A DNA stretch of 64,000 nucleotides from Sporobolomyces roseus. Taxonomy: Eukaryota > Basidiomycota > Microbotryomycetes > Sporidiobolales > Sporidiobolaceae. Shown here in pieces: positions 23,125 to 38,179 of this stretch (position 1 is the stretch's first letter; every line of letters starts with the position of its first letter). The stretch lies in the NCBI GenBank assembly GCA_016617785.1, contig JADILM010000007.1, positions 1,116,001 to 1,180,000 of the forward strand. Reading direction: 5' to 3'. A program made the position numbers and the translations under genes. The notes beneath the pieces were generated by a model that was not told where the DNA came from, did not search any database, and saw only the letters and a program-made list of their open reading frames with translations.

Positions 23125-25469
23125 ATGCTTCTGTTCGACCCAGTACTGCATACGTTTGCTCCCAAAAGACCGAATGAATCTAATCCTCTCCCTGCTTTGA
23201 TCGCTGTCGTCGTCGAATCGTGAGTTTCCTTTCAAATTTCCCCCTCCTCGCTATCTTGGCTTCTCTTCACTTGCATCGATAAGCTGATACTCTACATTGA
23301 TAGGATCATTGAAGTATTCTTGTTATGGTACGCTACTCTCCCTAAAGATCAGAGAAGGAAGAGACTGAGTTTCGGTTGAGTTTCCCGCAGTATCGTTGGA
23401 TTCTTTTTAGCTAGAAGAGGCATTATTGATGGACCAGCAAAGAAACTACTCAACAAACTCAACACTAGTCTATTCACTCCTGCACTGTGAGTCGGAAGTG
23501 GCTTAAGAGTGAGAGAGAGAGAGAGACTGACCCCCCTCTTCTTCGCACAGATTATTCGGAAAGGTCGCATTCTCGTTGACTCCCCAAACCTTACGGGAGC
23601 TTTACATCATTCCCATTGGCTTCGTCTTCATCTCTTGCTTCTCGGCCTTCATCGCTTATGGAATGGGACGATTATTCCGATTGAAGAAAGGTCAACGCAA
23701 CTTCGCAATCGGTAAGTCTTCTTCCCTCTCTCTTCTCGTCTTCTCCCCCTGACCCTCTCTCGGATTAGCGTGTGCGACTTTTCAGAACAGCAATTCGCTC
23801 CCCATCGCCCTCGTCCAATCCCTCTTATCCGAGAAGCTCCCCTTGGCTTGGGGAGACCACGACACGAAAGACGCAATGTTGGGACGAGCTTTGAGTTATT
23901 TGGTGCTGTTCTCGACGTTGGGTATCATCGTGAGGTGGAGTATCGGAGTGAGATTGGTCAGTAGTGCTGAGGAAGGGGTTGAGCTACAAGGAGACGAAGG
24001 GGAGAGGGATGAAGATATGAGAGCTATGGAAGAGGCTGAAAGTGAGGAGGACTCGACCTTACGACCTGAATCTTCGGAAGAAGACGTCAATAACGGTAAT
24101 GGACTCAAACCTAAACGATCAATCTTGAAAGATACTTCCTCAAACCACCAACGCACTGATTCGTCAACTTCAAACTCTACTCCAGCCAAGTTCGTCCTCT
24201 TGAACGAAACTGAACCTGAACAACATCGACAACATGCCACTATCGATCCTACCGCTACTCGTCCTGGTCAAACTTTACGCCGTGAACCTTCCCTCCGCAA
24301 GAAGAAAGGAAGAATCTTCCAATCTTTCCCAAACACTCCCGCTCATTCTACTTATGGAGGATCGAGAGCTTCCTCGGTTCATGGTGGAGATTACGATGAT
24401 GATGATGATGAGGAGGAACTGACGGGATTACAAAAGTTTCAGAGGGGTTTCAAGAGGAAGGTTTGGAAGCCCCTCAAGAAGTTTGGTAAGGGCTTGAACG
24501 ATTTCGTGAGTAGCTTTGCTTTCCACCTATCAGTCACTTGTGAGCTGATAGGAGAGTGATCCGTATCCACAGATGACTGTACCTCTTTGGGCTGCTCTTC
24601 TTTCCCTCGTTGTCGCTTGCATTCCTCCTCTTCAGCACACTCTCAATCAAGCAGAACCTCTCAAAGCGTGCGTCTCGAATGCTGATTAGTCCTTGTCACT
24701 CGGAACTAATCTCTTTCATTCGATCGCCCAGTGCCATTAAATCTTCTGGAGCTTGTTCCGTTCCCATCACCTTAGTAACCCTCGGAGCCTACTTCTATTC
24801 CCCTTCCTCGAAGCCCGCTGCCGCCGCTTCTACCTCGATGGTCCAAACTCCTGGCTCTCCTTCCCAACTCGCCGACTCCTCTGCCAATGACTCAGAAGCT
24901 CCTCAACGAGAATTACGTAAATCTTTCTCGAAGCAACTCCTCGAACGTCTCAAGACCCCCTTCAAGTCCTCCGCCTCGACTCCGGCAGAGAGGAGGGAGA
25001 ACACTGGAGCTACTAGGACTGTCATTGTCGCCGTGTTGAGTAGGATGATTCTCGTTCCTTTGATTCTCGTACCTTTGTTCGGATGGTACGCGTACAAAAC
25101 AGTTAATAGGGCAGACGATCCAGTTTTCGTCGTCGTGGCTTGTTTGCTTATTGGGTACGCTCGCTTCTCTCTCCATCAGTCTACGTCGAGCTAATGGAGG
25201 GTTGTTCGGTTTGTACAGTTCACCGACTGCGATCACTCTTGCTCAGATCACGAGTGCTAGTAACTCGGCAGCCGCATTCGAAAAGTTGATCAGTAGGACT
25301 TTGTTCGTTTCATACGCTTTCTTGACGTGAGTGATCGCTTCCCTCGCATCGCACTTTTTGAGGACGGTACTGATGTGATCGAGCTGTCTGTCACAGTGGA
25401 CCTTGTACGATCGCTCTAGTATTGGCAGCTCTCTACATCGACAAATTACAAAACCCTCCAAAAGCCTAA
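23125..25469 (+). CDS. Auxin-efflux-carrier-family membrane transporter
   Basis: The start at 23125 gives a short N-terminus, then successive membrane segments: 'IIEVFLLCIVGFFLARRG', 'LLFGKVAFSLTPQTLREL', 'IPIGFVFISCFSAFIAYG', and after 'NSNSLPIALVQSL' another set. The 'xNxxxLPxAL' signature in segment 4 is characteristic of the AEC (Mem_trans) family. A long cytosolic loop, acidic then Ser/Thr-rich (about 23960-24460), separates N- and C-terminal halves. The second half reads 'PLWAALLSLVVACIPPLQH' and further helices, ending 'AALYIDKLQNPPKA'. Yeast relatives are Ecm3 and YNL095C. The substrate is unknown; location is probably ER or plasma membrane. Eight or so introns are inferred. It is convergent with the ICT1 gene. 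Confidence 0.85.
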
Positions 25470-25782
25470 TCCCAAATCTCTCTAAACTCTTCTCACGATA
25501 CCCATTCCTTTCTCAACCTACGATGTTCGTGGTCCTGATCTCTGTTGATGTGTAAAGAGTCGAGGAAGAAGTACCCTTATTATCTTTTTTGAAGTTCTCC
25601 TCCCCTCTCTGTAGATTATTATCTCATGTTTTTCCCTTTTCGCTTGCAAAAAACACGAATTGACATGTCGACTTCCTTGTCTCGACCTTGTCCTCATGAG
25701 TCGGAAGTGAACGCTGCCGAGTGCAAGCGTATCTTCTTGAGGATCATCGAATCCTCCTCTTCGATGCTCTTCTCATGATCCC
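25470..25782. other. Convergent intergenic stretch
   Basis: About 0.3 kb between two convergent stops. It should hold both 3' UTRs. There are T-rich runs near 25581 and 25628; no exon is seen. Confidence 0.4.
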
Positions 25783-26442
25783 TCACTCCCAACCCTTGAC
25801 TTTTCCCCTCCCACCTTTCACATCCTTCCTCATCTTCTTCACTTTGATCAATTTCGCCTTCTCCTTAGCAACCAATCCTTTCACTTTCTCTCTCTGACAC
25901 TCACTAGTCTCACCAACCAAATCCCTTTCCGCCGCTTCCATTATCACTCCCTTCATCTTCTTGAAGCACTCTTCGAGGTTCGAGGATTGAGAACGAGTAG
26001 TCGAGGACGAGAGGAGGAGGGAAGGAGGAGAGGAGGAATAATAAGGTGAGGAACGAAGATGAGGGAGTAAGTAGGCGGGGAGGAAGGATGAGGATGGAAG
26101 AGATAGGCGCAAGATAGCTTTGGAGAGTGTACGGTTCACGTGTTGACCTCCTGGACCGGAGGAACGGGAGAACGAAGTCTCGTAGAGATCTGAGGAGGGA
26201 GATTTTCAGCTTGCGAAAGTAGGGAGATGGGGAGGGAATGGGAGCTCACGTTTCGGCCAGGCACTCGGTGGAAGCTTGTTGAATCTAGAGATCCATTCTC
26301 GTGCGAGTTGCATGTCTTCGGGAGTCGAGAGGGAGGAGAGTGGAGGAGGAGATGGAGGAGTGTTGGATGATGACGAGGAAGAACGGATACGGACTATTGC
26401 TCGACCTTGTAGCTCTATCGGTATCCGAGCTGTCCTGAGCAT
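25783..26442 (-). CDS. Mitochondrial GGQ-type peptidyl-tRNA hydrolase, ICT1/Pth4 family
   Basis: Two exons (26250-26442 and 25783-26189) join in frame to 199 residues. The start at 26442 gives 'MLRTARIPIELQGRAIVRIR', a basic amphipathic N-terminus typical of a mitochondrial presequence. Then 'WISRFNKLPPSAWPKHLYE' leads into 'FSRSSGPGGQHVNRTLSKA', the release-factor GGQ motif. The C-terminus is strongly basic (Lys-rich), as in ICT1, whose tail probes an empty ribosomal mRNA channel. The family releases peptides from stalled mitochondrial ribosomes. The intron splits the protein just before the GGQ motif; the acceptor CTCAG at about 26190 fits. It starts 95 bp from DPP III on the other strand. 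Confidence 0.85.
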
Positions 26443-26537
26443 CGTAATGAAGAACCAAGTGAGTGGTAGGAGGGAAACAAGAGAGCGAATCCGTTTCGCG
26501 ATCTTTGACTTTCTCCACTTCACTCATTTCGTAGTGA
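26443..26537. promoter_or_regulatory. Minimal divergent promoter between ICT1-like gene and DPP III
   Basis: Only 95 bp separate the two outermost start codons. Either both genes share a very short promoter, or one uses a downstream start (DPP III has an in-frame ATG at 26655), giving it more upstream room. Confidence 0.5.
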
Positions 26538-29500
26538 ATGCTCTCTAGCTTGACCAAGAGGCTCTCTTCAACCCTCACAAACACTAGTAGATCAACCGCA
26601 ACTCGTCCAATCTCCCCGAATCGACACTCTACCGCAACTATCTTTCGGAAGAGAATGTCAACCGCTGCTATCGATACTCGCTACTTGGCAGACAGGGCTC
26701 CTCCAGTATGCTCGTTACAGATCAAGGATTCATTCGCTGCGCTAACGAAAGAAGAGAGTGAGTTCTGACCGTTTCCCTCGCGGTGTCGAATGAATCACGA
26801 GGTGGGGGGTATCCTCGAGTCATTTGGTGGAGAGGAGGGAGGACGCACAGGCAGGTAGCAGACGCATAGAGTCGCTCAGCTCGGCTGGCCTGGGAAAGGG
26901 AAATTCAAGCGACGGTGGATTTCGCAAACTTGCCTTCCATCGTCAGTCACAGCAGAGCTGACCCTCTCTCGTCGTCAATAGAACTATACAGTCACTTTAT
27001 GAGTCAAGCTTGCTGGGCGGGAGGAAGGATCATCATGCGACAAACTACCGACACCGCAGAACAGCTCTTCGATCTCATCGTTTCGACATTCGCACAATGT
27101 GGTGAAAACAAGCTCGCTGATCTCGAAGAACTCAAAAAGAAGAGTGGTGTCAGTCAAGAAGATTGGGAGGAAACTTTGGCTTTCTGCGCTCAAGTGAGTC
27201 TTCCTCGTTCTCATTCTCCCGTTTGTGGACTCGCACTGATTCCCTTCGTATCTTGAGGCTCTCTCAAACTTGTCAAACATCAAATCTTTCGGCGCGACCA
27301 AGTTCATTCCCCGTTCCTCTCCCGAAAGTTTCCGTAAAATCGTCGAAGCTTCTCCTCGTTCCTCGACGGCTCTTTCCCTCTTCGACTCCCTCTCTCCTTC
27401 CCTCTACTCGCTCTCTCCCGCCGCTTCCCTCTCAATCGGTTTCCCCGCCGACGGTCACATCTCTTCCTACTATCCCGGAGAACTCAAATCAACGAAAGAA
27501 GAAATTGAAAAAGTTCAATCAATCTGTACCGAGAAAGGGCTCTCTACTCTCAACACTCGACTCACGAAGAACTCTGATACCTCCTTCACTCTCCTCATTG
27601 CCTCGATCACCAACTCTGCTACTTCCGGTTTCCCCGCATCACCAATCAAAGCGAATGGAATCGAAGTAGAAATCAAGATGGGAGATTATTCGGATTGTCT
27701 CGAGAAAGTCAACGCTGCTCTAGAAGAAGCGAAGAAGTATGCAGGAGATTCCAACCGAACGGCTATGTTGGGAGATTACCAGGAATCGTTCGAGAAGGGT
27801 AGTATCGAGAAACACAAGGAGGGAAGCGCGAAATGGGTCAAGGATGTGGGACCCGTCGTAGAGAACTATATTGGTTTCATTGAGGATTACGTTGATCCCT
27901 CTGGATCGAGGGCGGAGTGGGAAGGATTCGTTGCTTGTGTCAACAAGGAACAATCGAAGAAGGTGAGTTTCGATGAATCTGTTGTACGTTGCTTAAAATT
28001 ACTCATGATTGTTTGGTTTCTTGCAGTTCACTGCACTCGTCGATAGAGCTGATCAACTCATCAAGGATCTACCGTGGGGAAAAGATTTCGAGGTTAGCAA
28101 GTTTACGAGACCTGATTTCACCGCTCTCGAAATCCTTTCTTTCGCTACGAGCGGTATCCCTGCCGGCATCAACGTGAGCTCTTCTCTCTGCGTTGAATAC
28201 AGAGCGCCTTTCTGACCATGCTCGCTATTCGAACTTGCACAGATCCCGAATTGTGAATTTCTTCCGTAATCTGTACATTAGCTCCGCTTCGACTGACACG
28301 TCCATCCTGAATGTCCAGACCACGACGTACGAGAAGAGCATGGATACAAGAATGTATCTCTACAGAACATCCTCTCTGCGAAAGCCTCGAACGAACCCGT
28401 CTTCTTCATCGCACCCGAAGATCAAGACGCACACGAGAAATGGAGTGATCGATGTTTCGCCGTACAGGTCGCGAACCACGAGTGCGTCTCGACCTCCTTC
28501 TTCCGTCGTTGTCGTATTCGAGGGAACTGATCTTGTTTCGAGGTATTTTTCAGATTGTTGGGACATGGAACTGGACGCTTGTTCCAAGAGAATCAAGATG
28601 GTACCCTGCCTTTCGATCCTAAGAAGATCATCAATCCCTTGACCGGTAAACCAATCGAGAGTTGGTACAAGTTCGGTTCGTCCCCTTCTTTCGCTCTTCC
28701 CCCTCATCTTAGCTGATAGTGGTGGAGATGGATAGGTGAGAACTATGGATCTCGAATGGGACCCATCTCTTCGTCTATGGAAGAGTGTCGTGCGGAAGCT
28801 GTCGCGCTGTATCTCGCTTCGAACCCAGAGATTTTGGAAATCTTCGGATACAAGACCAAGGAAGATAAGGAGAATTTGACTTATTGGACATTCGTGGTCA
28901 TGGTTCGTGCTGGTATCGTACGTCTTTCCTTTCCTGTCGAGATGAGCCAAGATGATGAGCTGACTTTCGGAAATTTTTCTCTGCTTGTTCTCGAACAGCG
29001 AGCACTCGAGTTCTATGATCCCGAGAAGGGCAAGCATGGTCAAGCGCATATGGAGGCTCGCCTGGGTAGTACGTAGTTCCCGCTCACTCTCCTCAGCTTG
29101 TCCCATTCGCTGACCTCACTCCCTCATTTTCCATTTCAGTCACGAATTGGTTGATCGACAACAAGCTCGCCACGATCGAATTTGTCCGTTCTTCTTCCGG
29201 AGAACTCACCGATGCTTTCGCACGAGTCGACCGTCAAGCCGTCCTCTCCCGCTCGAAGGAGGTTATGGGTCAACTGCTCTTGGAGATCCAAACGAGGAAA
29301 TCGACTGGAGATAGGGAAGGTGCAGAGACGTTCTACAAGAAGTTGACGAAACCTAGTCAGGAGTGGATCGAGGAATTGAGACCTCTCGTATTGGGTACGC
29401 TCGTCCGAAACTTGCTCATCTCTCTCACACAGACGGGAAGCTGATGAATCGGTTTCATTCGAGTGTACAGCTAAGAAACTTCCTAGGAAGATCTTTGTTC

Positions 29501-29601
29501 AACCCAATACTCGAGTCAATGGACAAGGGGAGGTCGAGCTGATCGAGTATCCTGTTACGGTCGAGGGAGTTATCGAATCATTCGTTGAGAGGGGACTGTA
29601 G
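26538..29601 (+). CDS. Dipeptidyl peptidase III (zinc metallopeptidase, M49)
   Basis: The protein carries the M49 zinc site: 'HELLGHGTG' assembled across an intron (His and Glu end the exon at about 28484, then Leu-Leu-Gly-His from 28553), and the second motif 'EECRAEAVALYL' near 28783. Other landmarks match the family: 'NIKSFGATKFIPRSS', 'GFPADGHISSYYPGEL', 'VENYIGFIEDYVDPSGSRAE', 'FATSGIPAGINIPNYHD' and 'KIFVQPNTRVNGQGEVEL'. An extra intron at about 28252-28319 is needed to read 'IPNYHDVREEHGYKN'. DPP III removes dipeptides from short peptides in the cytosol. The first ATG (26538) adds a 39-residue Ser/Thr/Arg-rich stretch before a second ATG (26655). That stretch looks like a mitochondrial presequence, so two forms are possible. 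Intron 1 (26758-26981) is unusually long for this window, about 220 nt. Confidence 0.93.
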
Positions 29602-29896
29602 AGGTACTGAGGAACTCTCGAGGATGTCATTGATGCGTTGATGAAGAGGCCCGGGTCAGTCGAGGCTAGGAGGAGCAGCGAAAGGGGAATAGCTTGAGTC
29701 GTTGCGAAATACTAGAATCCGAATCTGCGGTATCTGTACCTGGTCGTTTGCGTCCTTTCTCGCTCGTTTGGAATGATTTTCGACATCGACATCAAGTATA
29801 CGAATGAGTCTGCGCAAGTGAAAGTTAGAATTTCGCTCCACCCTGCGAAACAGACTTTCACTCTTCCTCTTCACTCTTTCCACCCCCACGTCAAAG

Positions 29897-31008
29897 ATGT
29901 TTCGACCACTACTGTGCATCTCTGCACTACTATCGATAGCTTCAGCGACCTTGACAGTTTCATCAGGGAAACTTTCCATCATTGATTCCGTGGCATCGAG
30001 TGCATCAATCTCTACAACGTGAGTCTCTGCCTCTCCCTTACGCTACCGTACAACCTACTAAGCGTGGTTAGGGGTGGAACCTTGCAGCTTCTCCTCTTCC
30101 TCTCGACCTTCACCTCCCCTTCTTGATCAATTACTCTCCTCAACAGACACTCTCAAACTCTCATTCCAAGTAACCGACGCAGAGTCTGGTCAACCTATTC
30201 AACCCCATCAAGCAGTAGTATCATGGTTACCCGTAAACGAGGAGGAACAGAAACAACATGGACGACAATGGGCATCCGTAGTAAAAGTTAGAAGTACCGG
30301 TAAAGCAAGGTGGGAACTCGTACGCTCTTCTTCTCGCTCTAGCTATGACTCCAAAAACTCATAGAAGAATGGGAATCGCGTAGGATCTCTCGAAAGCCCC
30401 CACATCCCTCTTGTCCCTCTCTTCCTCCTCCATTTCCCTCACTCTCCTCCTCGGAACCCCTCACCACGCAGGCCTCTCCATTCCACTAGGCACTTTCGTC
30501 CTCTCCTCAGATCTCTCCCTTCCCTTCCCGTATCCTCCAAACGAGGATCTTCCAAAACATTGGGAAATCGAAAAGTACTCTAGTCAACCTAGAATCGACT
30601 GGACTTTCAGAGGTGAAGAGAAGAAGGTGGGCAAGTTCAAGAGTTATGCGGGATTAGGATTGGTCTTAGCTCCTTGGTTGGTTTTGTGGCCAATCGTACG
30701 TTTTTTCCCTCTCTCTCTCTCTTCTCTCCCTCTCTTCCCTTCATTGACCAATCGAGGTGTAGTTGCATCATTTACGCCCTTCACTCTCATTGAGATCACC
30801 CACCATCTCTCAATCGATCCTACTCCTCACCCTCGTCTCGTTCGAAGGGTTATTCGTACTTTACTGGGTTCAACTGAGGTTGATCCCTACTCTCCCATGG
30901 TTTGCGGGTTTGTCGGTCGTAGCGGTTTTGAGTGGGAGATTGGCGCTGGGTGGGATGAGGGGGAAGAGATTGGAAAGTGAGAGGAAAAAGATGGGGAAGA
31001 ATGAGTAG
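29897..31008 (+). CDS. SWP1: Oligosaccharyltransferase subunit Swp1 (ribophorin II family)
   Basis: The start at 29897 opens with a signal peptide, MFRPLLCISALLSIASAT. A luminal beta-rich part follows ('LKLSFQVTDAESGQPIQPHQ', 'VVSWLPV'). Four exons are inferred; the intron at about 30321-30383 joins 'RWEL' to 'DLSKAPTSLLSL', and another near 30697-30762 joins 'LVLWPI' to 'LHHLRPSL'. The ribophorin II signature near the membrane ('PRIDWTFRGEEKKVG') precedes three hydrophobic helices ending 'YWVQLRLIPTLPWFAGLSVV' and a basic tail. The family is part of the ER complex that transfers N-glycans to nascent proteins. The protein is short, as fungal Swp1 is, lacking the long N-terminal domain of animal ribophorin II. 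Confidence 0.85.
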
Positions 31009-31353
31009 AATTCGACAGGCAGGGGAACGAGGAACGCTCAAAAATGATTATAGAATTACACTGCTTCCCTCGATGCAGGAGCTGAGAGTGAAGTCCGCGA
31101 ATTCGTCGGAGCCTCGTAGTCATGACATGCTAAACGAGAGACATTCACTCAACCGCGCAACAAGCGAGAATCTTCGATAAGCTGGCCTCGTTGCTTACGA
31201 CACTCGGAAGCGAGTCATATCGAGCTACAGACCTCGCTCAATGTTCGTCTCTTCGCTCCTTTGCCTGAAGCAACGGAAAGAATGTATCTTCGTTCCTATT
31301 CTATCTCCTCAACCCTCATCTATCTACACCTCCCTCTCGTTCCCCTTCTCCCC
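31009..31353. other. Convergent intergenic stretch
   Basis: About 0.35 kb between convergent stops of SWP1 and the TPR gene. It holds both 3' UTRs. No coding exon is recognised. Confidence 0.4.
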
Positions 31354-33027
31354 TTAGATGGTGGGATGTTTCAATCTCCTCAAACTCTCCCTCGCCTGAA
31401 GCACCGCATCTTTCAATCCCAACTGACTCGCCAATTTCTCACTCCTCACAAACCATTGTTCGGCACTAATTGAATCTTTACTCATCTACTCAACTCTTAC
31501 AACTTTAATCAGCTCACTTTCCTCCATTTGAAAGAAGGAAGAAGGACGTACCTCTGCGAGTTTCCCGAGATTGTAGCAAGCGACTACTGCAGTTAATTCA
31601 CATTCCACTTCTTCCCTTTCTCGTAAAGGGATCTCGGTTTTACCCCTCGAGGACGCGGCTTCGCGTTTACAAGAGTTTGAGACGTTGAGGGCTTGTCGAG
31701 CCCAGCGGGACGAGGCTTCTAGAGAGGTCGAGGAGGGGGAAGGGGCGGTTACTAGTGCGGATGATAAGTTATTCATCTGTATGGCACACGAAGCGAACAT
31801 CAGTCTATATCAAAGAGGGATGTACTGGATGCGAACATACGAGAGTTGCGGCGTGACAGCGACGGGAAATGGGAGGTGGTGGTGAAGGCAGTGAGTCTTT
31901 CTTGGGTGGTGGGTATAAGGTTGTGATTGCTTGTTGTAGTAATGGTTGAGCGAGTCTACAGATCAAGAGTCTCGATTGAGTCACTGAGAAGGGAGTGCAG
32001 AGATGAAAGAAGAAAGACGTACTCTATTCTCCCTTGTCTCGAATACAGATCCCCCAACCTCTCAAACGCCGCTACGAGTTCGACAGCCCCGACCCACCCC
32101 GGTAACTTCATTCCCTCGTCCTCTTTCTCTCCCTCCTCTTTCAGCTTCTCACTCTGAGGTAAACCACTTTCCTGAGCATCCATCTTCTGTCTAACTTTGC
32201 CTTTCTGTTCCTCGGTCAACCTCAACCTCATCAATTCCTCTACACTCCAACTATAGTACCTCTCGGCCTCTTTCATTGCCTCTCCACCCATCGCGCCACT
32301 CGCTCCTACACTACTCCACAAATCTCCCAACTTCATCGCTAATCCAGCACCCCTCTTTACTTCCTCAACCGTCACCTTGTCTCTTCCCTCTCCCATTTTC
32401 CCTTGATGAACAATTTCCGCAATTGGTATGAACCCCATATCGTAAACTTCAATCGCTTTACCCAATTCACCTTGAGATTCCCACATGCCACCCCACCTCA
32501 CCGCGATTCCTGACAACCTGATCAACCCTTCTTCCCTCGTCTTTCCCAGTTGATCGAGTCGATGTAGGTCCAAAGCGAGGTCGTAAGCTTGTTGGAAGAA
32601 GGAGGAGGCACGAGAGAATTCGAGAGATTGTTCAGATCTCAACGCGGCTCGGAGTTTCGATCGGATTGGGTGAGTGGTCGAGTCTGGGTAGGCAGTGAAA
32701 GAAGAATAGAATTGATACAATCCATAAGAGGTCGCTGTGATACCTGTGTAGAGAGTCTTTCGAGTGAAATGAGGATCATCGAATTGTCGAGTGTCCAAGA
32801 AGGAGTGGTAGGGAGAGGAAAGGGAGCTTACCTAGTAGAGCCAAGGCAGAGAATACATGACCTATCTTTATACCTCGCTTTGGAGGTGTCTCGAGAGAAG
32901 GGTAGTAACCGGGAGATGAAGGTTTCGAACTTGACAAGAATCGAACTCGCTGAACTGAACGAGATCTGACAGTATTGCTTCGGGGTACTGTTGACCTTAC
33001 GATTCGAGTTGCGAGTCTAGTTGACAT
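31354..33027 (-). CDS. Mitochondrial TPR protein, Mgr3-like
   Basis: The start at 33027 gives 'MSTRLATRIVRSTVPRSNTV', a basic presequence, then a single membrane helix assembled across an intron ('IGHVFSALALLGITATSYGL'). Tetratricopeptide-like helical repeats follow: 'ASSFFQQAYDLALDLHRL', 'KAIEVYDMGFIPIAEIV', 'EAERYYSWSVEELMRLRL' and 'AAFERLGDLYSRQG'. The 3' part was rebuilt from small exons: one holding 'YAQPLLQQAITTLYPP', one with 'MNNLSSALVTAPSPSS' and 'ARQALNVSNS', and a last exon ending 'LGLKDAVLQARESLRRLKHP' just before the stop at 31354. The organisation (presequence, one membrane segment, TPRs in the intermembrane space) matches fungal Mgr3, an adaptor of the i-AAA protease. The orthology is likely but not certain. 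Confidence 0.7.
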
Positions 33028-33258
33028 GTTTGATCGAGTGGGAGAGATGAAAAGAGGAGCGAGATTTCAGAATCGTCTCTTGATCTCTCGCCACTCATTC
33101 GAGCCTAGCTACGACTCTCCTTAGCACTCTAGCAAGTCCCTCAGTACTCACGGTATACGCTCAAACCAACGTTTAAGCTTCTCCTCTCTCGATTCTTCTC
33201 CCCACTTCAACCGACTTCCCTTCCTTTCCTCTCCTTCTCCCTCCTCCTTCGAACAAAG
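33028..33258. promoter_or_regulatory. Divergent promoter, TPR gene and isoaspartate methyltransferase
   Basis: The start codons lie 231 bp apart. A CT-rich tract lies just upstream of the plus-strand ATG (33180-33255), a usual fungal promoter feature. Confidence 0.45.
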
Positions 33259-34375
33259 ATGGCATGGACCTGCACTGGATCTACAAATGCAGAACTCATA
33301 TCAAACCTCACTAAACATGGCATCCTCAAAACTCCTCGGTACGCTCTTCTTTCTCCAACCTCTTTTCGTACAGGACTGAGTTTGCGAGACGAAAGACATA
33401 CAGTGTCATTCAAGCGTTTCAGAATGTCGATAGGAAGTACTATGTACCTGTTCAACATGGGGAGGTAGGGAGGGATGGGAATCCTTATATAGATTCACCT
33501 TCGAGAATTGGGTACGCTTTCCTCTGTCTCTCGGTACGAAACTATCACTGAGTTTGAGGTTCGTGTGCAGGTTTGGAGCGACGATTAGTGCGCCGCACAT
33601 GCACGGGCAGAAAGTTACAAGCTTAAAGAACGATCCTCAGGAACAAGTTCTGAAAATTGATCTCGTTGCTTCTCTCGTTTTGTGATTTACAGTGCAGTAG
33701 AATCTCTCGAACCATTCCTTCAACCAGGTGCTCGCGTACTCGATATCGGTGAGCTCCCGTCTCCAAAACTCTGTTCAATGCTCAATGCACCTTTCGACCC
33801 TCTGCTGATGCTTCCCTCTCGATCCTTTCTCTCTCGTCTCTCATGCTATTTACAGGCTCCGGCTCAGGATACCTCCTCTCAATCTTCCACCAACTCGTCT
33901 CCCCTCCTTCTGGCCCAAGTGGCTCCGTTCTCGGAATCGACCACTTACCCTCTCTCGTTTCCCTCGCTCTCCAGAACCTCTCTCAAGACCCTTCCTCTTC
34001 CCCCTACATCTCCTCCTCAATCCTCAACGTAGTCTCGGACGGTAGACTCGGCGCACCTCCTTCTTCCCTTCCCCCCGATTTCACTGGGTTCGACGCGATT
34101 CACGTTGGTGCTGCTTCCTCCGAGTTCCCAGAGAAACTCGTAGAACAACTCAAGGAAGGAGGAAGGATGTTTGTACCGGTTGGACGAGATTGGGGAGAAC
34201 AGTGGATTTGGGTCGTCGATAAAGATTTCGAGGGCAAAGTGACGAAGCAGAAATTGTTCGGAGTGAATTATATCCCGTAAGTCCTGCTTTTCAAGTCGAT
34301 CGAGTGAGATACTGATGGGATAGGTATGAGGGCGATAGGCTGACAGATCCTGAGAAACAATACGTTGGGCCTTGA
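33259..34375 (+). CDS. Protein-L-isoaspartate O-methyltransferase
   Basis: The N-terminus 'MAWTCTGSTNAELISNLTKH' is the classic start of this family. Next comes 'GFGATISAPHMHG', the substrate-side motif. The SAM-binding motif I 'VLDIGSGSGYLLS' is formed across an intron that ends near 33853, and 'IHVGAASSEFPEKLVEQLKE' and 'GGRMFVPVG' follow. The C-terminus reaches 'LTDPEKQYVGP' at 34375 after a short last intron. The enzyme methylates isoaspartate residues formed by protein ageing so that they can be repaired. About five introns are inferred. Some fungi lack this gene, so its presence is informative. Confidence 0.92.
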
Positions 34376-34750
34376 AGTGAATTTTTGACAGACTTTTTTT
34401 CTCGACTCTCGATTTGAATCTCCGGTCTGACCTGACCTCACGCAATTACGTTTAGTCCCACGCTTATACCCTACTTCCGATCGATACCATACTCCCTTGT
34501 CGTTTCATTCTGTACATAGCTATCGAATCTGAAAATCCACGAAGTAAAGCTTTTTCTCTCTTTCCCCTTTTTTTCTTCGTCTTCTCGTTCCCAGATACAG
34601 GACATAGTGAGATGGAGAAGCGAAATGTATTACTGAACAACATGTACAAAGAGAGAGACGAGACCCGCTTGAAGGAACCCAACAGAGAAAAAAAAAAGCT
34701 ACAGTATGAGAATCCCTTGACATCAGAACGAAGGATGAGGAAGATGGCGA
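34376..34750. other. Convergent intergenic stretch
   Basis: About 0.37 kb between the convergent methyltransferase and MCM3 stops. There are T- and A-rich runs at about 34566 and 34688. No exon is seen. Confidence 0.4.
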
Positions 34751-38179
<3,429 letters not shown>

